Origin: Phyto melanocephala
Lineage: Eukaryota > Arthropoda > Insecta > Diptera > Rhinophoridae
DNA length: 64,000 nucleotides
Assembly (NCBI GenBank): GCA_941918925.1
Contig: OW799233.1
Location: 120,182,333 to 120,246,332, forward strand
Direction of reading: 5' to 3'
Both the position numbers and the translations under genes were made by a program. Below are positions 10,369-20,580 of this stretch, piece by piece (the stretch's first letter is position 1; each line of letters starts with the position of its first letter). The notes below the pieces were generated by a model. That model worked only from the letters and a program-made list of their open reading frames with translations, had not been told where the DNA came from and ran no database searches.

Positions 10369-10558
10369 TGCGTAAATGGTGAAAAGCATTCTCTGTTATA
10401 TGAGTTAAATTTGTTTTTTTACAATAATAATAAAGTTATTTTGCATGATGTTGCATTCATTGCATTTAGAAAGTCATTAAGAGTGACACAATTGGTTTAG
10501 AAGTCTTGACAATGTAATTTGCTTTGGCCCACTCCAATTTTTTTTTTTTTTTGTTGGG

Positions 10559-11491
10559 TTCACTCCTAAGCATACCTTAAACTTTTAAGCAGCATTTATT
10601 CTTAATGAGTATTTTTTTGTTCGATTTTCTTAAAATCCAAATTAAAATTATTAAAAAGAATTATGCTTCCGTTTTAAATACATATCAACCTTATCATTAT
10701 CATCTGCATTGACCAGATTTTAGTATGAGTCATTCTTTTTATTCATTTTGCAATTGTTGTTATATTTTTATATATAAAACTCTAATCAACTTTGGGCATC
10801 GTATTCCTTTGCACGATAATAATGATGATAATGATGACGATAAGTCTGTGTAAATGACTAAAATCCCAAACTTTCGCACATTTTTCATTTTTCTTCTTCT
10901 TTTTCCGATCGCGTCTTTACTCATGCTGCGCCGTATATTTACGCATGTTGCGGTTATGTCTCTATGAATGTAGGTATGTATGAGGACTTTTCTGTAGTGC
11001 GAGTGTAGTAAATGTAAGCATTACTAGCGCATTTAACAAAATATATATTTGTTTCCCTTTACTCCTGTAGACTTTTTTGAAGGGTTTTACTAAAGTTGTA
11101 TTGGCCAATTTCATAGGAATTTTTATTTTATGCAACATCAGGCAAATATTTCAACATTTTGTGCTTCATTAGTAATAAAATGCACATATGTACATTCAAC
11201 ATATGATGATTTTTTTTTTATTATTTGTCTTTTTAATGTAGCCCTACACTTAGATTAAGGCGAATAGTTATGACATATGCGTAAATATAATTATTTCCAG
11301 ATGAAAAATGTCGACTCAAGGTCAAATTCTTAAAAGGGAAAAAGGTCAATCCACGATAATAAATTTACATTTAAAAAATATTTTTAATATGTTTAATGGT
11401 AGTATTTTTAAATGTGAAACATTTTAATTACTTGTTAGTATAATCTATGCCGCTTCATTGCAATATTACTATTTAGTTTTTCAATGCATAC
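10559..11491. other. AT-rich interval, nothing recognised
   Basis: Simple repeats (aatgatgataatgatgac near 10820) and poly-T runs occur, but no gene or bounded repeat is supported. Confidence 0.5.
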
Positions 11492-11710
11492 CAAGGCATA
11501 TTCATGCAGGTATATGCAACGGCGAATTGAAACAACAAAGCAACATTTTAGGGAATGTTTTTTGTCAAGGCCAATTCGTATATCTGCAATCAAAATCTCA
11601 TTTTCCATCCCTGGAAAAATAAATGAAATTAAGGCGATTTAAAAAAAGAAATTGACATAATGCTTCCCCATATGCTAGGCTAATAATTTCACCTGTATGA
11701 ATTCGCCTTG
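11492..11710. mobile_element. MITE family C (CAAGGC termini), copy 1
   Basis: The ends are CAAGGCATATTCATGCAGGT on the left and ACCTGTATGAATTCGCCTTG on the right, an imperfect 20-bp terminal inverted repeat. The sequence aligns with 42268-42609, including the words 'tatatgcaacggcgaa' and 'tgtcaaggccaatt'. No clean target duplication is visible at this copy. The better copy has an 8-bp duplication, suggesting a hAT or P-like origin. Confidence 0.7.
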
Positions 11711-13584
11711 ATACAGAACAAAAGGGCTTTGAACAAGAATTTTCTAAGATGTTTTTAATTACAAGAAAAATATTAAAATGCACTGTGTCTGCAGAGGATT
11801 TTAAAAGTTTTTATGCCCATAGAATATTTTCGATTAATTTCCTAGTTTGAAAAGCTTTAAAGAAACCCTTTGTCTATAAGTTTATTACAAAAATATGAGG
11901 TCGGACTTAAAAAATCCTTTTAAAACATATTAGAGCTTTTAACTCAGATTGAGAATATATACCCTTCTAAATCAAATCCTAGTTTTCTTCGATTCAAGAA
12001 AAAAAAATAATAAAAAAAATTTTTAACATTTACACACAGAAAACATATTCGTTGTGATAACCGAAATTTTCTCAAATCAAATGATTCAAACTCTGTAATA
12101 GAAAACTCTGTAATTATATGTCATTAAAATTATTACAAGATTGTGTTGTCATGGCAATTCAATGTGCGCGCTAAGTTTTAGTATAAGCAGGTAATTGTTG
12201 AAAAGGCTGTTATAAATTATGAAGTAGCGAAAAACCATGTTTCTAGTCTGACGCTTACAATTTAACCTTAAGATTGTTTTTTTACTTTTTATATATATGA
12301 ATCGCTTTTCTTTCTTGAAACCGGAATTTATTCTAAATGTTTAATTCCTGTTTTTGCAGTTAAAGTTTTCAAACCTTTTTCGTTTGCACACACTTAGTTG
12401 AAGGGTATATAAGATTCTACCTATGCTCTTCCTTATACTTCTTTATTTTACAGAGAATTTGTTCATTTTAAGGTCGGCTTATTATTTAAAAGTTTTTATT
12501 TTATTTTGTTTTTTTTCTTAACTTTTTGAAATGTGTATGAGACCGCCAACACCACGCTACAACATCCTTTTGCTTAGGCTGAGTATTAAGCTCAAACAAA
12601 TATTTTTCTTAAACTCTTTCACACACACACATGCATTTATCAACTAAAAACGATAATGCGACTACCACAACTACTGTAGACGAAGATGATTAAGTTTTTG
12701 TGTGTTTGTTAAGTTTAAAGACCAAAAGGTATTTTAATTAGAAACCAAACATTGAAAAATCGAATTTGAAGCAATCAACCAACAAACAGACCAACTGACT
12801 AGCCGGCCAGCTACCCGACAAAATGAAATAGCTCTAAAACCCTTTTCAAAACAGAAATAAAAATGAACAAAATTTTTCGGAAACTAATAAACAACAACAA
12901 CATCTTCACACAAATATTTACGCTGTCTTTTTCCAGTCTCTTTTTTTTCGTTATTTATTTCAGCGTTAATAAATTGAAAATTCCCTGTGTTCAAATTCGA
13001 TTTCGAGTTAACCGAAATAAGAAGGTAAGAAAAAAAGAAAAGAAAATTATTTTGCTTAATGAGCAACAGAAAACATTAAATAACTTCAATCTGAAAAATT
13101 TTGTTTTGATTGGAATTTTTTGTGGTGATTTTTCAACAAAACTTCAACAAACATTTTAACAATACAAGAAAATATCTTAGTAACAAAAAAAAACAAAAAA
13201 CAGGAACCTTAAAAATTTTAGATTCTTGTATTTAGGCTAGCTACAAATATGTAAATCTTTATAGCGGGACGTTACTAAAATGGATTAAAGTAAGCAATGT
13301 GTGAGGTAATGACAAAGTTTTTTTTTTAAGACTCATGTATATTTAAGTACATAATCCTGGAGGACTAATTTACATTAACTCAACTTGAGATATTTATATC
13401 CCCAAATGATTCGTCTAGTTTATCTAATAACTGTGTTGCCAGAACCGCATACATTGTTGAATTCAAAACAAAATATATTTATTGATGCATGGTAAATCTG
13501 GTATGGGTTAGCTTTGTCATATATGAGTAGCTAGATGCAAAACCAAATTAACCAAATTTTTTTTACTTTAACCAAATAAGTTTA
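11711..13584. other. AT-rich interval, nothing firmly recognised
   Basis: Contains CA repeats (12622-12632), C/A-rich runs (12770-12820) and A/T runs. Open frames of up to 98 codons are low-complexity and lack similarity to anything I know. It may be intronic or intergenic DNA of a host gene outside the window, but nothing demonstrates that. Confidence 0.4.
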
Positions 13585-14369
13585 CTATTTCAAACACTCA
13601 ACAGTTGAAAAATCGAAACTTACAGTATACAAGTTAATAATGTCAATTTTTTTGCTTGAAAAATTATTATAATTATAATAATAAAATAAATTGATACATT
13701 GCCCACAGTATTGTATATCATGAGCTAGGACTTTCTTCATCTTTCTGGTAGCATATAGACTCGGCGCCAAAAGAACTGCTCCAGTTTTGAGGTAAGGAAT
13801 GAATTGAATCTATTTCTGATAGCCAGTTCTGAAGTGAAATATATTCCAGTAAGGACGTTCTCCATCGATTAAAACAAATAATAGTGAGAAGGGCCAAGGT
13901 TTGGGCTATAAAGCAGGTGAGTTTGAACTTCCTATCCACTATTTTCCAAATAGTTTTTGAATAGTTTTTGTTGGCATGTTGGAAGATTATGGCCTTCGGT
14001 TTGGTCAAATATTCTGATCGTTTTTTGTTGATTTCTCTCTTCAAATGAATCAAATGTGTTCGGTTCAGATCCCCAGTAATCGTCAGACCCGATTTCAACA
14101 GGTCATAGTAGAAAGTATCCTTCTGACCTTACGTAATACAGAGCAATACTTCTTTGGCTTGTTGTGTAACTCCTAATCTTCTTGCCTTTGACAACAATGT
14201 TCGTCGAGTAATGCTTCCGATTCTTCATTTTCGAACTTTTTCGGCTAACAAGGCCTCTCTTTGTCTTCTGTGTCAAAATCGTCACTTTTGAATCGCAATA
14301 AATCGTTTTTGACACAAAATTCGACATTATTATAGCGATTGAAAAAAATCTGTGTTTGAACTTTGGCAT
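13585..14369 (-). pseudogene. Degraded, internally deleted mariner transposase
   Basis: A Tc1/mariner-superfamily transposase relic. The minus strand from 14369 encodes, in shifting frames, the mariner N-terminal region (an FDTEDKERP-like stretch near 14280, EELEALLDE-like near 14230). It then jumps into the catalytic half: KSGLTITGDLNRTHLIHLKR (14095-14030), IIFQHANKN where mariners have the second Asp region, then PHPPYSPDLAP-like and PERWKKVLAHDIQY (near 13735). Several frameshifts and stops interrupt it, and the middle, including the second half of the DNA-binding domain, is missing. It cannot encode an active enzyme. The family call is secure; the subfamily is not. Confidence 0.8.
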
Positions 14370-14435
14370 CTATCGAATACTACATATATTATAAAGACAG
14401 ATGTTTATTCTCCAAAATACCATGTTATTATTATT

Positions 14436-14590
14436 GGGTTCGTTCGCTTACTAAAAGTATTGATTATTTTTTACTGAACTTTACTGAATTGTTTACGTTT
14501 TATGTCGAAATTTGTGCAAACGAGTGCAATTCTGTAAAGTAGTAAAGTTCAGTAAAAAATAGTCGATACTTTTGAAGAAACGAATGAGCA
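14436..14590. mobile_element. Small foldback MITE
   Basis: Two arms of about 60 bp are inverted copies separated by about 40 bp. The left arm has ACTAAAAGTATTGATTATTT and a TACTGAACTTTACT core; the right arm is its reverse complement, ending GAAACGAATGAGC. The ends are imperfect, so the superfamily is not assigned. It lies just 3' (forward direction) of the mariner relic but shares no sequence with it. Confidence 0.6.
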
Positions 14591-17500
14591 TATTAACACA
14601 AACCATATATGATAGTTATATTATATGTTGTCCAAATCGACATTTTTATACTCAAGAGAAAAATAATGCATTAAAATTTGTAACGAACTAGTTTTGCTAC
14701 ATTCCTTATGACGTCGAAATAGTTTTGTAAACCACCATTAAAATTATTATTCAACTTCGCTATGTTTTAAAATTTATTTTAGTTTATTGTTATTATGGAA
14801 ACTAATGTAAAATAAATTAAAAGCTTATTTTAAACATTTTATAAAACATCATCATTTACTTTTTTTTCTCGTTTTAATAATGATTAAGGATTGCAAGAAT
14901 TGGTTCTGTAACTAAATATTTTCAATATTTTTCTATAATCATTTTCTTTAAGGGTTTAAATTAGACATATAGTTGACCTGGTGCTTTCAGCACAGGAGCT
15001 ACAGTACTTTTCCAGTCATATGTAGGAAAGTCGCTATTAACTTTCCGTAATGTAAAGAAATCGTTAAAGGAATCCAAGTATTCGTTTGGTTTTCTTTTTG
15101 TGCCTTTTTTTCTAGTCCAAAAGCTAAAATTTTTTTAATAAATAAATTAGCTTTGAAAAATTATCCAGTAGGAACAGTTCAGCAATTAAAGTCTTAACAG
15201 TTAAAGTTAATAAAATAAAATATTTTAGAAACTCGGCACGCTTGAACAGGGAACTAACGATGTTTACTACGAAACATGCATTGAAAAAGTCTTGAAAATA
15301 TCTGGTAAATGGAACAAGACAAAACTGCAATTTTTGGTTAACAAAACTTAAAAAGGGTCACGCATTGATAGAACCGGTATATATCTTTTCATAAAGAGCA
15401 TTTCATTTTTTTAAATTTTTGTAACGAACGAGTTTTACATCTCAGCTGCTCATATGTATGCATTTATATAAGATAATTTTACTCCGCTCTGATAGAAGTA
15501 GGTCCAAGTCGCAACACTAAATTAATGTCTGCTGAATGTTGAGTTCTTGTGAACGGTGAGGTTTAATTACCTGTGGTTCTACGACACATATTAGTCATCA
15601 GCAGCTATATTTTCGAGCAAATCAAACTAGATCACTTGCTTTTCTGTTTTTTTTTTTTTAATTTAATGCATTCGCTTGCACCCATTAATTCGTATTAGAA
15701 TGGACATTTAACACATAAACACAAACATATATTTAAATGAACACGGATTTTTATACGCATGAATGCATGGAAGTGTATTTATTTAAGATTTTTTTAATTC
15801 CAAAATACACTTGTCACTGTCATGATTTGTGTCAGTTTGGTCATAAAATGTGATGAACTTTATTTTGGTTTATTTTTGGTGAGCTGCCAGCTTCTTGCAT
15901 TTTTCTCTCAGCTAGCTTGAGGTAAAGAGTTCATAAGCTGTCATGTTGGAGGTTGATAAAAAAAAAAATAAAAAATAAATCATCATCATCATATGATCAC
16001 ATAAATACCTAAATACATTTTTTGTCGTTGTTGTGGTCTGAAAGATTTAATCCGACAGATTAATTTAAATTCAAAGGGAGTCTGTTAAAAAAAAAATTAA
16101 AAATCCTCCCAAAACGTTTAGTTTGTATTTCTTCAATGAAAAGAATTTTTGGTTTGTTTTTTTTTTAATCATGATAATAAAATTAACACAAAAAATACAA
16201 AGTATAAAAAATTACTTCATTTTGTTAAGGTTGTGAGGATTTAAAAGATTATTAAGCCTCATTAAGATTTAATCACGTTGAATGAGTAAAAAAAATATAC
16301 AGAATGAAGCATACAAACACACGCATACACAGTTACTCTTTATGATGTGATGAACCAATATACGATATACAATATTGTCATAAAATAAAATGTACATGAA
16401 AGAGAAACCACAAACATTTAATAAATTGGAAAAATCGTACAAAACGTATTGACCACAATATCGAGATGGAGATGAGAAAAAACCTTTAAATGGATCCCCA
16501 ACGTTGAATTAAAATGCCCATAAATAATGTTGCAAGGAAATTAAATCGAAAAATAACTTGTGCTTGTGTGGGTTTTATATTTGGTCCTATTTACAAAGGG
16601 ACCTTTTATTCGGAATTACCAAATCCAATTTGATTTGATGACATTTAATTAGGAAAACAAGACAATAAAGATAATAAGTTTTTTTTTAATTTTTTTACAA
16701 AGAAAAAAGAGGTATAGAAAATTTATATCTGTAAGTAAAGGAATACATATACTAAAATGTTTAACAAATAAATAAGTGTTAAATGATTTTTACGAAAGGT
16801 TCAAATTATACAAATATTTGACGAATTAATTTTACTTACTTCTACCCTAAAATTTTAATAAACATGTATTAGATTAAAAATTACTTTTATTACAAATAGT
16901 CAATACTAATACTTTGCTTTATCATTTGGCTATATTTGTTATAAAAAAAATCACATAATATTAAATAATTACTTACACAACTGACTTTCTTAATTGGGAA
17001 ATAGTAACGAAATGTGACTTGGCTTGATGGCTTAAAGTACAAGAGGTTTAAGTGACTTTTGTTAAATAATAAGAAAAAATATTTAAATTGCAGTAAAAAA
17101 TGTTAGACGCAATATGGAATATTACTTTTAATTAAAAGAGTTATTGAGATATATCTTAATCTAAAAATATAAAAACATCATGTTTTACATATGGATATTT
17201 CCATGAATATGTCAACCACGACTGTAAAAATAAAAACTCTTGAACGTTTTTCAATATAGGTTTATTGATAAAAAAAAACACTAAAATTTTACTATGTGCA
17301 GGTATTAAGAGCTTATTAAATTATTTTAAAAGCAATAATAAGAGTTTAATCTGATTTTCTCTTTGACTTATTTTAAAGAATTGCAATCAACTATTTTCTT
17401 TTTAGCGACTTAATTGTAAAAATAAATTGTAAATGTGAATATTCCTTATAAATTAGGTAACAAAAACAATTAATAAGATCCATAAGAAAAAAAAAAATAT

Positions 17501-17749
17501 TGAGTCCAATTAGCGGTATTTTTTTTTTTATTTCCCTTGGATGTTATTTTAATGTCATTAATGTCACGTACGTAGTGCAAAAACATTATTTGTCTCCGTC
17601 ATTCCCATTTAAACAGTCGCAAGAGCACCTAATTTAGAATTTAACTTATTTTCTTAACATAATATAAATTTTATTACCTAAGAATACTATTAGAGAAAAA
17701 TCTGTCACGTACGATATGTCACGAACGATATTAAATTGAATTTATTATA
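14591..17749. other. Long AT-rich interval, nothing recognised
   Basis: Poly-A/T tracts, short CA and TCA repeats (near 15980 and 16310) and no supportable ORF longer than 68 codons. No repeat boundary was seen. Confidence 0.4.
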
Positions 17750-18257
17750 AAACTAGAAAAGCCCGGCGCGCGTTGCTACGCCCCTTAATGAATAAAAATG
17801 CATTCTGAATTTAAATTTAATATCAAGTGCAAAAAGCTAAAAATTTAAATTTTTTTTTTTAGGGGCGTGACACTGCCCACTTTTCTAATCAAAAAATTGT
17901 ATAGTCATGACAACTCAATATGTGTGCAAAGTTTCACAAAAATCGGTCTAGAGCAAGTACCTCAAAATTATAACTTTTTTTATGGCCGTGGCCCTGCCCA
18001 CTTTTATAATCACAAAATTATACAGTCATGACAGCTCGATATGTGTGCAAAGTTTCAGAAAAATCGGTCAAGTGCAAGTAGCTAAAAATGATAACTAATT
18101 TTTTATGGGCGTAGCCCCGCCCACTTTTTTCCACCCACAAACACTCCCTGGTATGTGTAAAACAACTTGCCAAAGTTTGAGTCCAATCGGTTTTACAGTT
18201 TCGGAGTCTATAGCTAACACACACACACACAGAGTTTCACTTTCATATACATAGAAG
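17750..18257 (+). repeat. Tandem-repeat dispersed element S, short copy
   Basis: Starts AACTAGAAAAGCCCGGCGCG and ends in a CA repeat followed by GAGTTTCACTTTCATATAC. The interior holds two full units of about 120 bp (each with 'gggcgtgrcactgcccac', 'cagtcatgacarctcaatatgtgtgcaaagtttcaSaaaaatcggtc' words) and one distinct terminal unit ('ttttttccaccc...'). A longer copy follows head to tail. It is non-coding. The termini recall short insect repeats with RTE-like 3' ends, but the class is not established. Confidence 0.7.
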
Positions 18258-19232
18258 ACTAGAAAAGCCCGGCGCGCGTTGCTACGCCCCTTAGTTAAAA
18301 AAATGCATTATGAATTTAAATTGAATATCCAGTGCAAAAAGCTAAAAGTTATAACTTCTTTTTAATGGGCGTGGCACTGTCTACTTTTCTAATCACGAAA
18401 CTATACAGTCATGACAGCTCAATATGTGTGCAAAGTTTCAGAAAAATCTGTGAAGTTAAATTAGCTGAAAATGACAACTTTTTTATGGGTGTGACACTGC
18501 TCAATTTTCTAACCAAAAAATTGTATAGTCATGACAACTCAATATGTGTGCAAACTTTCACAAAAATCGGTCTAGAGCAAGTACCTCAAAATTATAACTT
18601 TTTTTATGGGCGTGTCCCTGCCCACTAATCAGGAAATTATATAGGTATGACAGCTCAATATATGTGCGCAAAGTTTCAGAAAAATCGATCTAGTGCAAGT
18701 AGCTAAAAATTATAACTTATTTCTTATGGGCGTGGCACTGCCCACTTTTCTAATCACGAAGTTTTATAATCATATGAGCTCAATATGTGTGTGCAAAGTT
18801 TCAGAAAAATCGGTGAATTTCAAGTAGCTGAATATGATAACTTTTTTTATGGGCGTGACTCTGCCCACTTTTCTAATCACGAAATTGTAAAGTCATGACA
18901 GCTCAATATGTGTGCACAGTTTCAGATAAATCGGTTCAGTGTAAGTACCTCAAAGTTATAACTTTTCTAATCACGAAATTATTTAGTCATGAGAGCTCGA
19001 TATGTGTGCAAAGTTTCAGAAAAATCGGTCATGTGCAAGTAGCTTAAAATGATAACTAATTTTTTATGGGCGTGGCCCCGCCCACTTTTTTCCACCCGTA
19101 AACACTCCCTGGTATGTGTACAAGAACTTTCCAAAGTTTGAGTCCGATCGGTTTTACAGTTTTAAAGTCTATAGCTAACACACACACAGAGTTTCACTTT
19201 TATATATATAGATAGATATAGATAGATAGATC
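18258..19232 (+). repeat. Tandem-repeat dispersed element S, expanded copy
   Basis: Same start (GACTAGAAAAGCCCGGCGCG) and same terminal unit as the neighbouring copy, but with about six internal units of about 120 bp instead of two; one near 18946 is shortened. It ends in CACACACAGAGTTTCACTTT and a TATAGATAGATA microsatellite. The difference in unit number between adjacent copies shows expansion or contraction by unequal exchange or slippage. Confidence 0.7.
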
Positions 19233-19564
19233 ATTTAAAGATTGTTTTCAATTAAGTATGATGGATTTTAAATGAAAAATATTTGTTTTAGTGCAAGGCA
19301 TATTAATTCATCAGGTTATTGCAGTTCGGAGAGAATTTTTTTTATATATTTTTTTTATATATGAAGTATGACATTTGAAATAAATGACAGAGGCAAGAAA
19401 TTGTTTTTTATCTATAGACTTTGACATCTGAAACTTAAAATAAGTGAAGAAAAAAATAGTCAGCTGTTCAACTGATGAATAAATTTGCCTTGGTTTAGTG
19501 TAAGAAATTAAAGAAAGAAAAACTACCTCCCAAGATTAGCAGATTTTTTCATATTTCCATATAT

Positions 19565-19977
19565 CCCAACAAAAATTTATTTTGTACCGGTAAGCAGTAA
19601 AAAAAATCATGCCTTCTTATAGCGCAATATTAGAGCGCATTCGAGGGTGCTATAAATGGAAGTCAGAAATTTCTATTAAATATATTTCATTTCTTATAAA
19701 ATAACTTACTGCAACTTCTCTCGCTTACGAGGATGCAGGAATGTAAGCGAATGATTACCTCTCTTTACTGTAAAATTTATTGAAAACACATAATAGAGAC
19801 ATGATATTAATGCATTAACCATGTGTGAAAATAGCAAATAATTAGAGCATCAAAGAGCGCTACCAAGTGGGACATCTCATATAAAAATCATGCCTTCCTG
19901 AAGCAGGTTGGGAAAGGAGAGTACATTTGTCTCTCCCTTACAAACCTGCTTCCGGGTATGCAGTAATTTTTGCTGGG
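19565..19977. mobile_element. MITE family L
   Basis: Terminal inverted repeats CCCAACAAAAATTTA (left) and TAATTTTTGCTGGG (right), flanked by ATAT and ATAC. Inside, 19901-19957 forms a strong imperfect hairpin: GAAGCAGGTT... against ...AACCTGCTTC, with AAAGGAGAG against CTCTCCCTT. The termini resemble family K (CCCAGCAAAAA), so the two may share a transposase source. Confidence 0.6.
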
Positions 19978-20264
19978 ATACCTCAAAATCCCTTCTATTT
20001 TATATCACGTACGATATACTTATATTTTTCTGGATATTGTAGACAACAATGATTCGAATATATATTTTTTAAATACAGTACCTTTTGAATGGAACATAAA
20101 GATCTAATTTTGTTTCAGTTACTCTTACTTTTGCAAAAATTACTCCACTTTATAGGAGTACAAATGTCACGTACCATGACATGGAAATGCTCATATACAG
20201 ACATTCAAAAACTACCTTGAAGTTAGGAAAGTCGTACTTATACTCCTTGTGCTTTAATTTTTTC

Positions 20265-20580
20265 AAATGAGTTCAACCCTTCGTTATGGGGTGGGGGCAT
20301 GTGATAATATTGATGTTTTAATAAGTTTCACTTAATTATAATAAGTGCATAGAACGCATGCATAGTAAATAAAAAACTCATGTTTCATGAGTTAATAATA
20401 TTTATTTACATAAATTGTTCAAGATATTTTACATGCATTTGCATTTATTATAAGGCATATCATTAGCGCCTTACCATTTTGCATTTGGAGAAGACAGTCT
20501 TTGTGCCACCTTTTTCACTTATGAATTAGAAATCATAAAAATATTATTCACATTGAACTACTGCAAACTTTTTTTGCTGG
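20265..20580. mobile_element. MITE family K, diverged third copy
   Basis: Aligns with 57077-57428 through 'gttcaac', 'agtgcatagaacgcatgcat', 'tttcatgagtt', 'tttacataaatt' and 'ttttacatgcatttgcatt', and ends with TTTTTTTGCTGG. The left terminus is unclear, so the start is approximate. Confidence 0.55.

Larger units (their letters stand above)
3010..10372 (-). mobile_element. Errantivirus-type Ty3/gypsy LTR retrotransposon with TGCG target duplication
   Basis: A complete element lies on the minus strand: 5' LTR 9772-10368, tRNA-Ser primer site, tandem-repeat leader, a single gag-pol frame, env, polypurine tract and 3' LTR 3014-3610. The 4-bp duplication TGCG (3010-3013 and 10369-10372) fits the YRYR target preference of gypsy-group errantiviruses. 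By eye the two LTRs differ at only two positions (3369/10127 and 3604/10362), so the insertion is recent. The primer-site sequence and three-gene layout point to the 17.6/297/ZAM side of the group; this placement is an inference. Gag-pol is intact; env has one in-frame stop. Confidence 0.93.
2835..10558. mobile_element. MITE family K copy, split by the LTR retrotransposon
   Basis: The left part (2835-3013) starts with terminal repeat CCCAGCAAAAAAA. The right part (10373-10558) ends with an imperfect reverse complement of it (TTTTTTGTTGGG). The parts align in order with the uninterrupted copy at 57043-57428: the 'ggggttcaact' block, the 'tcattggagatcatgtg' block, the 'tggtgaaaagcat' block and the 'ttttgcatgatgttgcat' block. 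Without the retrotransposon the element would be about 365 bp. The superfamily is not resolved because no convincing target duplication was seen. Confidence 0.8.

Noticed and set aside
11492..11710. 8-bp target duplication for family C copy 1
   Set aside because: Flanks (atgcatac and atacagaa) do not match, unlike the second copy.
12029..12240. Possible second copy of MITE family F (TTACACACAGAAAACATATT start)
   Set aside because: Only one loosely similar end could be found, with no matching right terminus.
12863..13159. 98-codon frame with a hydrophobic segment
   Set aside because: Low-complexity Phe/Lys/Asn composition expected from AT-rich DNA; no homology recognised and an overlapping frame on the other strand.
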